Shown piece by piece: positions 24,636-30,697 of a stretch of 30,697 nt of DNA. Each line of letters starts with the position of its first letter. Within the stretch, counting starts at the first letter, position 1. The notes beneath the pieces are model-generated. The model did no database searches, was not told the DNA's origin, and saw nothing but the letters and a program-made list of their open reading frames with translations. The position numbers and the translations under genes were made by a program. The stretch covers positions 1-30,697 of the forward strand of contig JBEVNX010000236.1 of the NCBI GenBank assembly GCA_040507895.1. Reading direction: 5' to 3'. The DNA comes from JBEVNX01 sp040507895 (GTDB lineage Bacteria > Desulfobacterota > Binatia > JACPRU01).

Positions 24636-25181
24636 ATGGACGGGCCGCGGGTGTTCCGCATGTTGGCCGGCTACAACCGCTGGATGAACGAGCGCCTCTA
24701 CTCGCTCTGCGCCGGGCTCTCCGACGAGGAGCGTAAGCGCGACCGCAAGGCGTTCTTCCGCTCGATCCATGGAAGTCTCAACCATGTCCTGCTCGCCGAC
24801 CGATCTTGGCTCGGCCGCTTCACCGGGACGGAATTCCGGATCGGCTCGCTCGACCAGGAGCTCTACGCTGACTTCGAGGATCTCCGGCGGGAGCGCGCCG
24901 TAACCGACGCAGCGATCGAAGAGTTCTGCACCGATCTCGACGAAGCTCGGTTGGCGGCGACGATCGAGTACGGGACGCTCGCCGGCAAGCGCTACGGCCA
25001 CCCCCTCGAGCCCGCTCTCGTGCACTTCTTCAACCACCAAACCCACCACCGCGGCCAGGTGACCACGCTGCTCTCGCAGCTCGGCATCGATCCGGGCGCC
25101 ACCGACGTCATCGCCTACTACCGTCAGATGGGGCCTGACGGCTTCAGTCCACGCGGCCGCGCTCGAGCGTGCGCTCGCTGA
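24636..25181 (+). CDS. DinB-family four-helix metalloprotein
   Basis: This 181-residue protein is of the DinB/YfiT superfamily. The metal-binding histidines are visible as SLNHVLLADRSWL near residue 50 and HFFNHQTHHRGQVTTLLSQLG near residues 130-150, the family's three-histidine arrangement. Members are metal-dependent enzymes such as thiol transferases and S-transferases, or are of unknown function; the substrate cannot be inferred here. The ATG at 24636 has a strong GGGAGA six bases upstream. The last 38 bases overlap, tail to tail, the end of the LolA-like gene on the other strand; the extra C-terminal residues (after YYRQMGPDGF) are arginine-rich and probably not part of the fold. Confidence 0.87.
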   Translation: MDGPRVFRMLAGYNRWMNERLYSLCAGLSDEERKRDRKAFFRSIHGSLNHVLLADRSWLGRFTGTEFRIGSLDQELYADFEDLRRERAVTDAAIEEFCTDLDEARLAATIEYGTLAGKRYGHPLEPALVHFFNHQTHHRGQVTTLLSQLGIDPGATDVIAYYRQMGPDGFSPRGRARACAR

Positions 25182-25953
25182 AGACCTCGTCGGTGAGCCC
25201 GCGGTTGTAGCGGGTCTCCGAGAACTCGAGCAAGGTCTTCGTGCCCTTCTTGGCGTTGGCCATCTCCACGCGCTCCGCCGTCGGGATGCCGTCGATCGTC
25301 TGGAATCCACCGAGCGTCAGCGTCTTCAACAGCGAATCGTGCTTCTTGTCGTAGAACTCGATCTTGCGGAACGTGGAGCCCTCGCGGTCGAGCCAGAGCA
25401 AGAGTCGCGCGTAGTCGTACGTGCTGTCCTGCGGCACCAACTCGATCACCGCGCACCGAACCCCGTCGACGATCTCGCTTTCGCGCACGAGCTTGGAAGC
25501 CGCTTCCTCCTCCGTCCAGTCGCGGATGTCGTCCAAGAGCTCGATGTCGTCGTAGCTGAAGTCCGAGCCTTGGAAGCTCTGCTTGCGGCTCGTGCCGCTG
25601 ATCTGCCGGACGCGCCTCAGCTCGGGGAGGTAGAGCCACTGAGCGTCGTCCCTGTCGGGGTACGACCAGGACAGCAGGCCGACTCCTTTCACCTCCGGCG
25701 GCGAGAGGAAGAAGGTGAGCGCTCGGCGGGTGCGATGCCCGTAACTCTTGGAATACATCTCGAGGTCGCGCACGCGCGCGCCGCCGCGTGAATCGACGAG
25801 GGTCATCTTGGTCTTCTGCGTGGTGTCCTTGGGCTCGCGAGCATCGTTCACCGCCTTGGCCCGATCGAGCATGTCGCGGGCGGTCTCGGCGTGAGCCGGC
25901 ACCGCCGCGAGCATCGTCAGCACCGTGAGCCTCGAGAGGATCCCTCGCGCCAT
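25144..25953 (-). CDS. LolA-like outer-membrane lipoprotein-sorting protein
   Basis: This 269-residue exported protein has a signal peptide (residues 1-22, cleavage after AHA). The body matches the LolA-like family PF17131: SYGHRTRRALTFFLSPPEVKGVGLLSW, DDAQWLYLPELRRVRQIS, and KQSFQGSDFSYDDIELL. Such proteins form a half-barrel that carries lipid or lipoprotein across the periplasm and are usually encoded beside RND/MMPL exporters. A GAGGAGGGG about seven bases before the ATG at 25953 confirms the start; the longer open frame upstream is spurious. It follows the beta-barrel gene by 71 bases on the same strand, so the two are probably co-transcribed. Confidence 0.88.
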   Translation of the reverse strand: MARGILSRLTVLTMLAAVPAHAETARDMLDRAKAVNDAREPKDTTQKTKMTLVDSRGGARVRDLEMYSKSYGHRTRRALTFFLSPPEVKGVGLLSWSYPDRDDAQWLYLPELRRVRQISGTSRKQSFQGSDFSYDDIELLDDIRDWTEEEAASKLVRESEIVDGVRCAVIELVPQDSTYDYARLLLWLDREGSTFRKIEFYDKKHDSLLKTLTLGGFQTIDGIPTAERVEMANAKKGTKTLLEFSETRYNRGLTDEVFSERTLERGRVD

Positions 25954-26024
25954 GCGGCTGCCCCTCCTCGCCGGCCGCCCTGCGCGATCCTTCGAGAGGC
26001 CGCCAACCCTCGTGCCGCGGGTCG

Positions 26025-27530
26025 TCAGAACAAAAACCTCACGCGCACGTAGCCTTCGTCGTTTCGGCGATACTGGCCGACGACGGATTCCTCGTGACCC
26101 GCGATGGCCACGAAGCCGATGCGCACGTCGATGTGATCGTTGACGGCATAGGTCAGGCGGGGGTGGGCGACGCCGTACACGCCCTGCATGCCGTACAGGC
26201 CGAGCAACTCGGCGCGCAACCGATCGTCGAGGAAGCCCCGGCGCACTATCGTCGAGAAGCGGGTTTCCATGTCGCTGATCAGCAGATTGACCTGGTTGCG
26301 GAGCACCGCGGTCTGATTCATCTGCAACAACACGAACGTGCCGCCGATGAACCCATCCCCTCCCGCTCCCCACTCGACGGCGTCGCGACGCACGTTCACG
26401 TCGCTCAACGTGATCGGCACCGGCTGCTCCTCACCGCTCAGCAGCAAGGCCGGGTCGACCGCCCCGATCTGTTCGCTGGAGACGACGTCTTGAAGGTTCC
26501 GCACGTAGCCGCGGTCGAAGACGTACGCGCCCTCGAGCCGTAGCGTCGCTCCGAAGACCCGGTAAGCGACGTCGCCGCCGACGGTCTGAATATGGTGGAA
26601 GACGGGGAACACCTCGACCTCGGAGCGCGCGTCGAGTCGCTGAGGAGAGAGCGGATCGAGGCGGACGAACCCCTGCGCGGTCGCGTCGAGGGAAGGCCAC
26701 GGATCGAACCCGTCGAAGTAGTAGAGGGCGAAGTCCGCGCCGGCGGCCAAGCCCGACAGCCGCGCGGCGTACGTGCTGTGATTCAGCGTGCGGGAAGGCA
26801 CCGGGGCGTTCACGAAGCTCGATTGGTTCTCCACGGTGATTCCCATCACGTCGCTCTCGGGCGGCACGCGGGCGAGCGGCGGATACCAGCGCTCGTCCTG
26901 GTCCGGGAACAGGTACGGCACGTAGACCGGGAGCCACACGAACGTCAGACGAACGTCGGACGGCAGGTACCGCGACTGCGACGGCGGTAGGTACACCGTG
27001 GGCGCTAGCGCGGGCACGCCGATCTTGCGGTCGTTCTCTTCTTCGAGCAGCGGCTCGTAGAACTTTTGAGGGCTCAGCAGATCGTTCGGCGCCTGCTCGG
27101 CGGCGTAAGGCTCATCGAGCGTACCCCAAGCGAACTTCTGAAGCCCCACCCGCAGGTCGAACCTGGTCGTCTCGATCTGCAGGTAGGCCTCGCCGAATTC
27201 CAGACTCGGCGAAAGCTCCTGCTTCACGTGGCCCAGGTCGTACACCCCTGCTCCGCTCGCGTTCCGCGGCGTACCGCCCGCGGTTCCCGTCATGTCGCCG
27301 ACGAAGCGAACGTGCGCGCTGAGGTCCGTAGTGAGGTGGAGGCGAAGCTTGCCCTGGGGGTTTTGGTACGGGTTCGCCGAATCGGTACGCTCGACGTCGA
27401 GAAACTCGAGCTTGCCGTCCAGGTCCGCTTTCGCCCCAGGCGGCGCGAAGGGCAAACGCAGCGGCATGGCGGAGACTGGGGCGGCGAACGCAAAGACGAG
27501 CACCGCAACACGCGGGAGCGACGCGGGCAT
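26025..27530 (-). CDS. Outer-membrane beta-barrel protein (DUF1302-like)
   Basis: This 501-residue protein has a signal peptide (about 1-21, ending APVSA) and many alternating amphipathic strands, ending in VRVRFLF with the C-terminal phenylalanine typical of BAM substrates. The start of the mature part, with ERTDSANPYQNPQGKLRLHLTTDLSAHVRFVGD and LRVGLQKFAWGTLDE, resembles DUF1302-type barrels, which occur beside LolA-like proteins and RND exporters. The exact family is not certain. No ribosome site precedes the ATG at 27530; a promoter-like TTGACT/TAAGCG would leave a leader of only a few bases. The cargo is unknown; lipid or hopanoid-like export is a guess from context. Confidence 0.72.
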   Translation of the reverse strand: MPASLPRVAVLVFAFAAPVSAMPLRLPFAPPGAKADLDGKLEFLDVERTDSANPYQNPQGKLRLHLTTDLSAHVRFVGDMTGTAGGTPRNASGAGVYDLGHVKQELSPSLEFGEAYLQIETTRFDLRVGLQKFAWGTLDEPYAAEQAPNDLLSPQKFYEPLLEEENDRKIGVPALAPTVYLPPSQSRYLPSDVRLTFVWLPVYVPYLFPDQDERWYPPLARVPPESDVMGITVENQSSFVNAPVPSRTLNHSTYAARLSGLAAGADFALYYFDGFDPWPSLDATAQGFVRLDPLSPQRLDARSEVEVFPVFHHIQTVGGDVAYRVFGATLRLEGAYVFDRGYVRNLQDVVSSEQIGAVDPALLLSGEEQPVPITLSDVNVRRDAVEWGAGGDGFIGGTFVLLQMNQTAVLRNQVNLLISDMETRFSTIVRRGFLDDRLRAELLGLYGMQGVYGVAHPRLTYAVNDHIDVRIGFVAIAGHEESVVGQYRRNDEGYVRVRFLF

Positions 27531-27606
27531 GGGCCGCGCAGCCGCTTACGGCCGATCGTACATGGAGTCAAGGATCGGCGGCGGTGCGCGACAGACATTT
27601 TCGCAA

Positions 27607-27635
27607 TTGACAAGCCGCCGAGCCGGGTCTAGTCG
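27607..27635 (+). promoter_or_regulatory. Possible promoter for the HExxH gene
   Basis: A perfect TTGACA (27607-27612) is followed after 17 bases by TAGTCG (27630-27635), about 40 bases before the ATG at 27676. The -10 box is weak. On the other strand, TTGACT (27566-27571) and TAAGCG (27543-27548), spaced 17 bases apart, could serve the divergent beta-barrel gene. Both calls are by eye and tentative. Confidence 0.25.
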
Positions 27636-27675
27636 TCTCGGCTCGAGAAAAACGCTCCACGAAGCGACGCGCCTC

Positions 27676-28074
27676 ATGAAAATGGTGTTGCCGGGGCTCC
27701 GCGAGCGCCGGCGTATCGACAAGCTTCTCACCAGCTTCTTCGCCGAGTACAAGGCCGGGGACTTCCGCCGCGCCATGGTCGGCTTGAGCCGGTTCTACCA
27801 TCTGCCGATGCCCCGCGTGGTGTGGTTCGAGTATCTCGATTGGGGCAAGAGCGGCGGGCGCACTTACGAGGACGGAAAGATCCACCTCGTCCATCCGGAG
27901 AACTGGAAGCGCGGCCGCAAGTACAACTCGATGCGGCGCTGGATCAACACCGTCTATCACGAGATGGGCCACTTCATCTTCTGGGTCGATGCGGAGCGAA
28001 AGGCCGACACGTTCGCCTATCGCATGGTTCGCGGCGTGAACGGCCACAACGGCAACGGCGCGCAGCGCCGATAG
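27676..28074 (+). CDS. Small gluzincin-like zinc metalloprotease (HExxH)
   Basis: This 132-residue protein has HEMGH at residues 95-99 and ERKAD at 107-111. The spacing gives a gluzincin signature: two histidine ligands, the catalytic glutamate E96, a third ligand E107 and the supporting D111 four residues later (HExxH...ExxxD). The TFAYRM that follows D111 recalls the EANxFA end of M78/ImmA peptidases. The N-terminal half is helical and basic. There is no signal peptide, so it is probably cytoplasmic. Its small size recalls the minigluzincins, some of which are latent. Start: ATG at 27676, though the frame is open upstream. No substrate or partner repressor gene was recognised. Confidence 0.72.
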   Translation: MKMVLPGLRERRRIDKLLTSFFAEYKAGDFRRAMVGLSRFYHLPMPRVVWFEYLDWGKSGGRTYEDGKIHLVHPENWKRGRKYNSMRRWINTVYHEMGHFIFWVDAERKADTFAYRMVRGVNGHNGNGAQRR

Positions 28075-28120
28075 GGATCGCAGGCCCGGCGACTCCAACG
28101 GCGCCAGCCGAGAGGACCCA

Positions 28121-28150
28121 TTGCCGTCGGCCGAGATCGGCGGCTATCCT
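28121..28150 (+). promoter_or_regulatory. Possible promoter for the 28168 gene
   Basis: TTGCCG (28121-28126) and TATCCT (28145-28150) are spaced by 18 bases; each matches the sigma70 consensus at four of six positions. The predicted start is about 11 bases before the ATG at 28168, which would give a very short leader without a ribosome site. Confidence 0.25.
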
Positions 28151-28167
28151 CCCACGAACGACGCCTC

Positions 28168-28707
28168 ATGCCGAGCACGAAGAGCGAGCAAGACTCCATC
28201 AAGTGGTGGGTCGACCAGCAGCGGCCAGGACGTGACGGACGCCGCGAAGGCCCGCCCGCACCGGCGGCCGCCCGCTTCTACCTAGCCGCCAAAGGCTACG
28301 AGCAGGAGCGCGCGCGGGCCGGGCTCGTCGACCTCAACGTCAAGCTGCTCGAGGCGGCCAATCCGCCGGAGAACGGCTTCGCGACTCTGAGCCTGGTCGA
28401 CGAGCGCTGCCCGGAACAAATCGTCGAGCGAGTGAAGCGCGCCCTGCCGTTGCCGAAGGGCGCGCGCGCCGCCATCGTCGATTCGGGGCGCTCATTGCGG
28501 GCGATCGTCACCGGAGCCCCGCCGGGCGAGCGCATCCTCGAGTTCAACTTCAATCGCGAGGAACCGACCTTCGACGTGTGGGTGCGAGGCGACTGGAAAG
28601 AGGAGATCGTCTTTCGCAATCTCGGGGAGATCTACCGGGCGGCTCGGGTGCTCATCGAAGAATACATGGGCGCCGAAGCGCTCGCCGCGCCGGAGTTCTG
28701 GACCTAG
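28168..28707 (+). CDS. Hypothetical protein, unrecognised
   Basis: This 179-residue soluble protein was not recognised. It opens with a polar, proline-rich stretch (residues 1-35), then a helix (AAARFYLAAKGYEQERARAGL) and a compact alpha/beta body with the conserved-looking segments RILEFNFNREEPTFDVWVRGDW and FRNLGEIYRAARVLIEEYMG. The aromatic EEPTFDVWVRGDW strand is well formed. Codon use looks like the neighbours, which supports a real gene. No signal peptide, transmembrane helix or catalytic motif was seen. It begins 93 bases after the HExxH gene and ends 13 bases before the convergent membrane-protein gene. A link to the HExxH protein is possible but unproven. Confidence 0.65.
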   Translation: MPSTKSEQDSIKWWVDQQRPGRDGRREGPPAPAAARFYLAAKGYEQERARAGLVDLNVKLLEAANPPENGFATLSLVDERCPEQIVERVKRALPLPKGARAAIVDSGRSLRAIVTGAPPGERILEFNFNREEPTFDVWVRGDWKEEIVFRNLGEIYRAARVLIEEYMGAEALAAPEFWT

Positions 28708-28720
28708 CCCGCCGCCTCCG

Positions 28721-28990
28721 TCAGACGATCTTGGCCCAGTGGAGGACCGCGAAGCTCGCCAGCGCGGCCGACAGTCCCCAGAGCGCATCGCGCCGGGGCA
28801 CCGAGCTCGACCCGTTGGCCTCCGCCACGCCGTTGGCAAGGGCGAGCAACAAGGCAATCGGCAAGAAAGCCCAATGGACGAACGAGTCGGCTTCGGTTGA
28901 CTGGACCATCCCGGAAGAAAAGCGCAGGAGGAGCACAGCCCATGCCGCCGCGAGGGTGCCGCCGATGCGTAACATGCGCGTGAAGTCCAT
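28721..28990 (-). CDS. Small three-helix membrane protein
   Basis: This 89-residue protein has three likely transmembrane helices: LRIGGTLAAAWAVLLLRF near the N-terminus, WAFLPIALLLALANGVA in the middle, and LWGLSAALASFAVLHWAKIV at the end. The loop between helices 2 and 3 contains basic residues (PRRD). GGAG lies seven bases before the ATG at 28990 and supports translation. It was not matched to a family. It is convergent with the 28168 gene and divergent from the acyl-CoA dehydrogenase operon. Small hydrophobic proteins of this kind are often lineage-specific. Confidence 0.6.
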   Translation of the reverse strand: MDFTRMLRIGGTLAAAWAVLLLRFSSGMVQSTEADSFVHWAFLPIALLLALANGVAEANGSSSVPRRDALWGLSAALASFAVLHWAKIV

Positions 28991-29125
28991 CTGCCGGCTC
29001 CCTTAGCACGCAGCGGGAACGCGGCCCAACCGTCGATGGCGCGAACGGGCGGCGACCGAGAACCGCGTGGTTCGGCGGATTCGCGCGCATTGACTCGGTC
29101 CCCGGCAGGCTCTAATCCGCCTGCC

Positions 29126-30304
29126 ATGGATCTCCGACTCTCCGAGCTGCACCAAAAGTTCCGGGACGATCTGCGTGCCTGGCTGACGGCCAATCTCGAG
29201 CGGCCGTGGCGCGACCATCTCCGCGAATCGGGCGCCACGGAAGACCGCCTGGTCGAGGTGCGGCGCGCCTGGCAGCGCAAGCTTCACGCGGCGGGTTATC
29301 TCGGCCTCGATTGGCCCCGCGAGTGGGGGGGCCGCGGCCTGACGGCCGTGGAGAAGACGATCTTCGAGGAAGAGATCGCGCGTGCGGATGCGCCGCCGAT
29401 TGTCAATTTTCTCGGCATCGGCTTGCTCGGCCCGGCACTGATCCACCACGGGACCGAAGAGCAGCGCCGGCGCTACCTCCCGCCGATGTTGTCCGGTGAC
29501 GAGGTGTGGTGTCAGGGCTTCAGTGAGCCCGGTGCCGGCAGCGACCTCGCGGCGCTCAAGACGGCCGCCCGGCTCGATGGCGACGAGTTCGTCGTCAACG
29601 GCCAGAAGGTTTGGACGACGTTCGGTCCGTGGGCGGACTGGATCTTCGTGCTCGCTCGCACCGATTCGAAGGATCGCTACGGAGGAATATCGTTCTTGCT
29701 CGTGAAGCTCGACACGCCGGGCGTGACGGTGCGCCCGCTGCGCCAAATCACCGGCGAGAGCGAGTTCGGCGAGGTGTTCTTCGAGGAAGCACGCGTGCCG
29801 CGCGCCAACATCGTCGGTGACATCGGCGCGGGCTGGAAGATCGCGATGACGGTGCTCGCGTACGAGCGCGGTGCAATGGCGCTGGCCTACTCCGCGCGCT
29901 ACGAGCGAGACCTCTCCGCGCTGGCCTCCGCTTGCCGGGAGATCGGCCGGACCGGGCAGGTCGTGCGGGACAAGCTCGGCCGCCTCCTCGTCGAGAACGA
30001 GGTTCTTCGCGCCAACGGCCTGCGCATGCTGGCGGAGATCGCCGACGGCAAGATCCCGGGGCCCGAGGCGTCGCTCGAGAAGCTCTACTGGAGCGAGTTC
30101 GACCAACGCTTCCGTGAGACCGCGCTCGACTTGCTCGGTCCCGGCGGCCAGCTGTTACGAGCCTCCGAGCTGTCGCGGCCCGACGTCGACTGGGGACGTG
30201 AGTTCCTCTGGTCGCGCGCCGAGACGATCTTCTCCGGATCCTCCGAGGTCCAGCGCAACATCGTGGCCAGGCGTGCACTGGCGCTTCCGGAAGGTCCGCG
30301 ATGA
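29126..30304 (+). CDS. Acyl-CoA dehydrogenase, subunit resembling FadE26/FadE28 types
   Basis: This 392-residue flavoprotein introduces a double bond into an acyl-CoA. It has the N-terminal helical domain (LDWPREWGGRGL near residues 58-69), the FAD and substrate loop WCQGFSEPGAGSDLAAL (about 130-146), the beta domain with FVVNGQKVWTTFGPWADW, and the C-terminal FAD-binding FSGSSEVQRNIVARRAL. The MCAD-type catalytic glutamate before GTxxxQ is not present (IFSGSSEVQ), so the base lies elsewhere or in the partner. The ATG at 29126 matches the family N-terminus. Its TGA overlaps the next dehydrogenase start as ATGA, a layout typical of heteromeric alpha-beta dehydrogenases. Confidence 0.9.
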   Translation: MDLRLSELHQKFRDDLRAWLTANLERPWRDHLRESGATEDRLVEVRRAWQRKLHAAGYLGLDWPREWGGRGLTAVEKTIFEEEIARADAPPIVNFLGIGLLGPALIHHGTEEQRRRYLPPMLSGDEVWCQGFSEPGAGSDLAALKTAARLDGDEFVVNGQKVWTTFGPWADWIFVLARTDSKDRYGGISFLLVKLDTPGVTVRPLRQITGESEFGEVFFEEARVPRANIVGDIGAGWKIAMTVLAYERGAMALAYSARYERDLSALASACREIGRTGQVVRDKLGRLLVENEVLRANGLRMLAEIADGKIPGPEASLEKLYWSEFDQRFRETALDLLGPGGQLLRASELSRPDVDWGREFLWSRAETIFSGSSEVQRNIVARRALALPEGPR

Positions 30305-30697
30305 ACTTCGAGCTTTCCGAGGATCAGCGCCTGCTGCGCGACTCGGTGCGCGACTTCCTGGCCGCCGAGCTTCCGCTCGAAGCGTCGCGTCGAATCATGG
30401 AGCACGAGCCGCGCGGGTTCGACGTCACCGCGTGGCAGCGTTTCGCGGAGATGGGCTATCTCGGCGTCCAGCTGCCGGAGGCCGCCGGAGGGCAGGGCCT
30501 GGGCGTGATCGAGCTTGCGATCGTGCTCGAGGAGATCGGGCGCGCTTGCGCTCCTGGACCTCACCTGGACGTGATGCTGGCAGCGGCGCTGCTGGGGGAA
30601 GCGGGAGGGAGCGGGCTCGAAGAAGTCACCGCGGGAAAGTCGATCGTGACGACCGCTCGCGAGGATTCGCCTTGGGCGGGGACGGCCGCGCCCGGGG
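30301..30697 (+). CDS. Acyl-CoA dehydrogenase, second subunit (truncated by window edge)
   Basis: The N-terminal 132 residues of a second acyl-CoA dehydrogenase are present and run off the right edge. The start MNFELSEDQRLLRDSVRDFL and the block MGYLGVQLPEAAGGQGLG are typical of the N-terminal helical domain. It overlaps the previous gene by four bases (ATGA), so translation is coupled. In mycobacterial and other steroid or fatty-acid degraders, such pairs form alpha2beta2 enzymes in which only one subunit carries the catalytic glutamate. Whether this subunit has it cannot be seen, because the C-terminal part lies outside the window. Confidence 0.9.
   Translation, partial: MNFELSEDQRLLRDSVRDFLAAELPLEASRRIMEHEPRGFDVTAWQRFAEMGYLGVQLPEAAGGQGLGVIELAIVLEEIGRACAPGPHLDVMLAAALLGEAGGSGLEEVTAGKSIVTTAREDSPWAGTAAPG

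Noticed and set aside
1..30697. CRISPR arrays, IS elements, prophage, defence systems
   Set aside because: No direct repeat array, transposase, integrase, nuclease-helicase pair or toxin-antitoxin pair was seen on either strand.

Overview
The window is GC-rich bacterial chromosome, almost entirely coding, and dominated by housekeeping genes. The gene content and order (rimP-nusA-ylxR-infB-ylxP-rbfA-truB followed by rny-ymdB-tyrS; dprA-topA-trmFO; a 1022-residue GlnE; an outer-membrane beta-barrel; paired acyl-CoA dehydrogenases) point to a Gram-negative lineage of the former Deltaproteobacteria, such as Myxococcota, Desulfobacterota or Binatota. This is an inference from gene order and protein style, and the species cannot be named. 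No rRNA, tRNA, CRISPR array, insertion sequence, integrase or prophage gene was seen.

Layout. (1) 1-1794, plus strand: a small membrane protein that looks frameshifted, a DUF985-type cupin and a class I methyltransferase. (2) 1801-1908: a large symmetric inverted repeat between convergent genes. (3) 1912-12738, minus strand: a translation, RNA-modification and RNA-decay block. Transcription runs rimP, nusA, ylxR, infB, ylxP, rbfA, truB, then a 471-base non-coding gap with its own promoter-like sequence, then rny, ymdB, tyrS. A hairpin with a T-run sits just before rimP and looks like a leader attenuator. (4) 12886-13905, plus: class I fructose-1,6-bisphosphatase. (5) 14077-24528, minus: glgA, then dprA, topA, trmFO, glnE and ilvE, most of them tightly packed. 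(6) 24636-25181, plus: a DinB-fold protein, overlapping tail-to-tail with an envelope pair on the minus strand (a LolA-like periplasmic protein and an outer-membrane beta-barrel). (7) 27676-28990: a small HExxH metalloprotease-like protein, an unrecognised 179-residue protein and a three-helix membrane protein. (8) 29126-30697, plus: two overlapping acyl-CoA dehydrogenase genes, the second cut by the window edge.

How the genes work together. Region 3 couples transcription elongation (NusA), translation initiation (IF2), 30S maturation (RimP, RbfA), tRNA modification (TruB), mRNA turnover (RNase Y) and tRNA charging (TyrRS). Region 5 combines DNA uptake and topology (DprA, TopA), tRNA methylation (TrmFO) and nitrogen control (GlnE). 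Fbp and GlgA belong to gluconeogenesis and glycogen storage. The LolA-like protein and barrel resemble the accessory parts of an RND/MMPL lipid exporter whose pump is not in the window. The dehydrogenase pair suggests fatty-acyl or steroid-type beta-oxidation.

I did not find a clear new multi-gene system. The best leads are RNA-level structures (the rimP leader hairpin, the ylxP-rbfA spacer with competing pairings, the truB-rny gap) and the small gluzincin-like protein at 27676.
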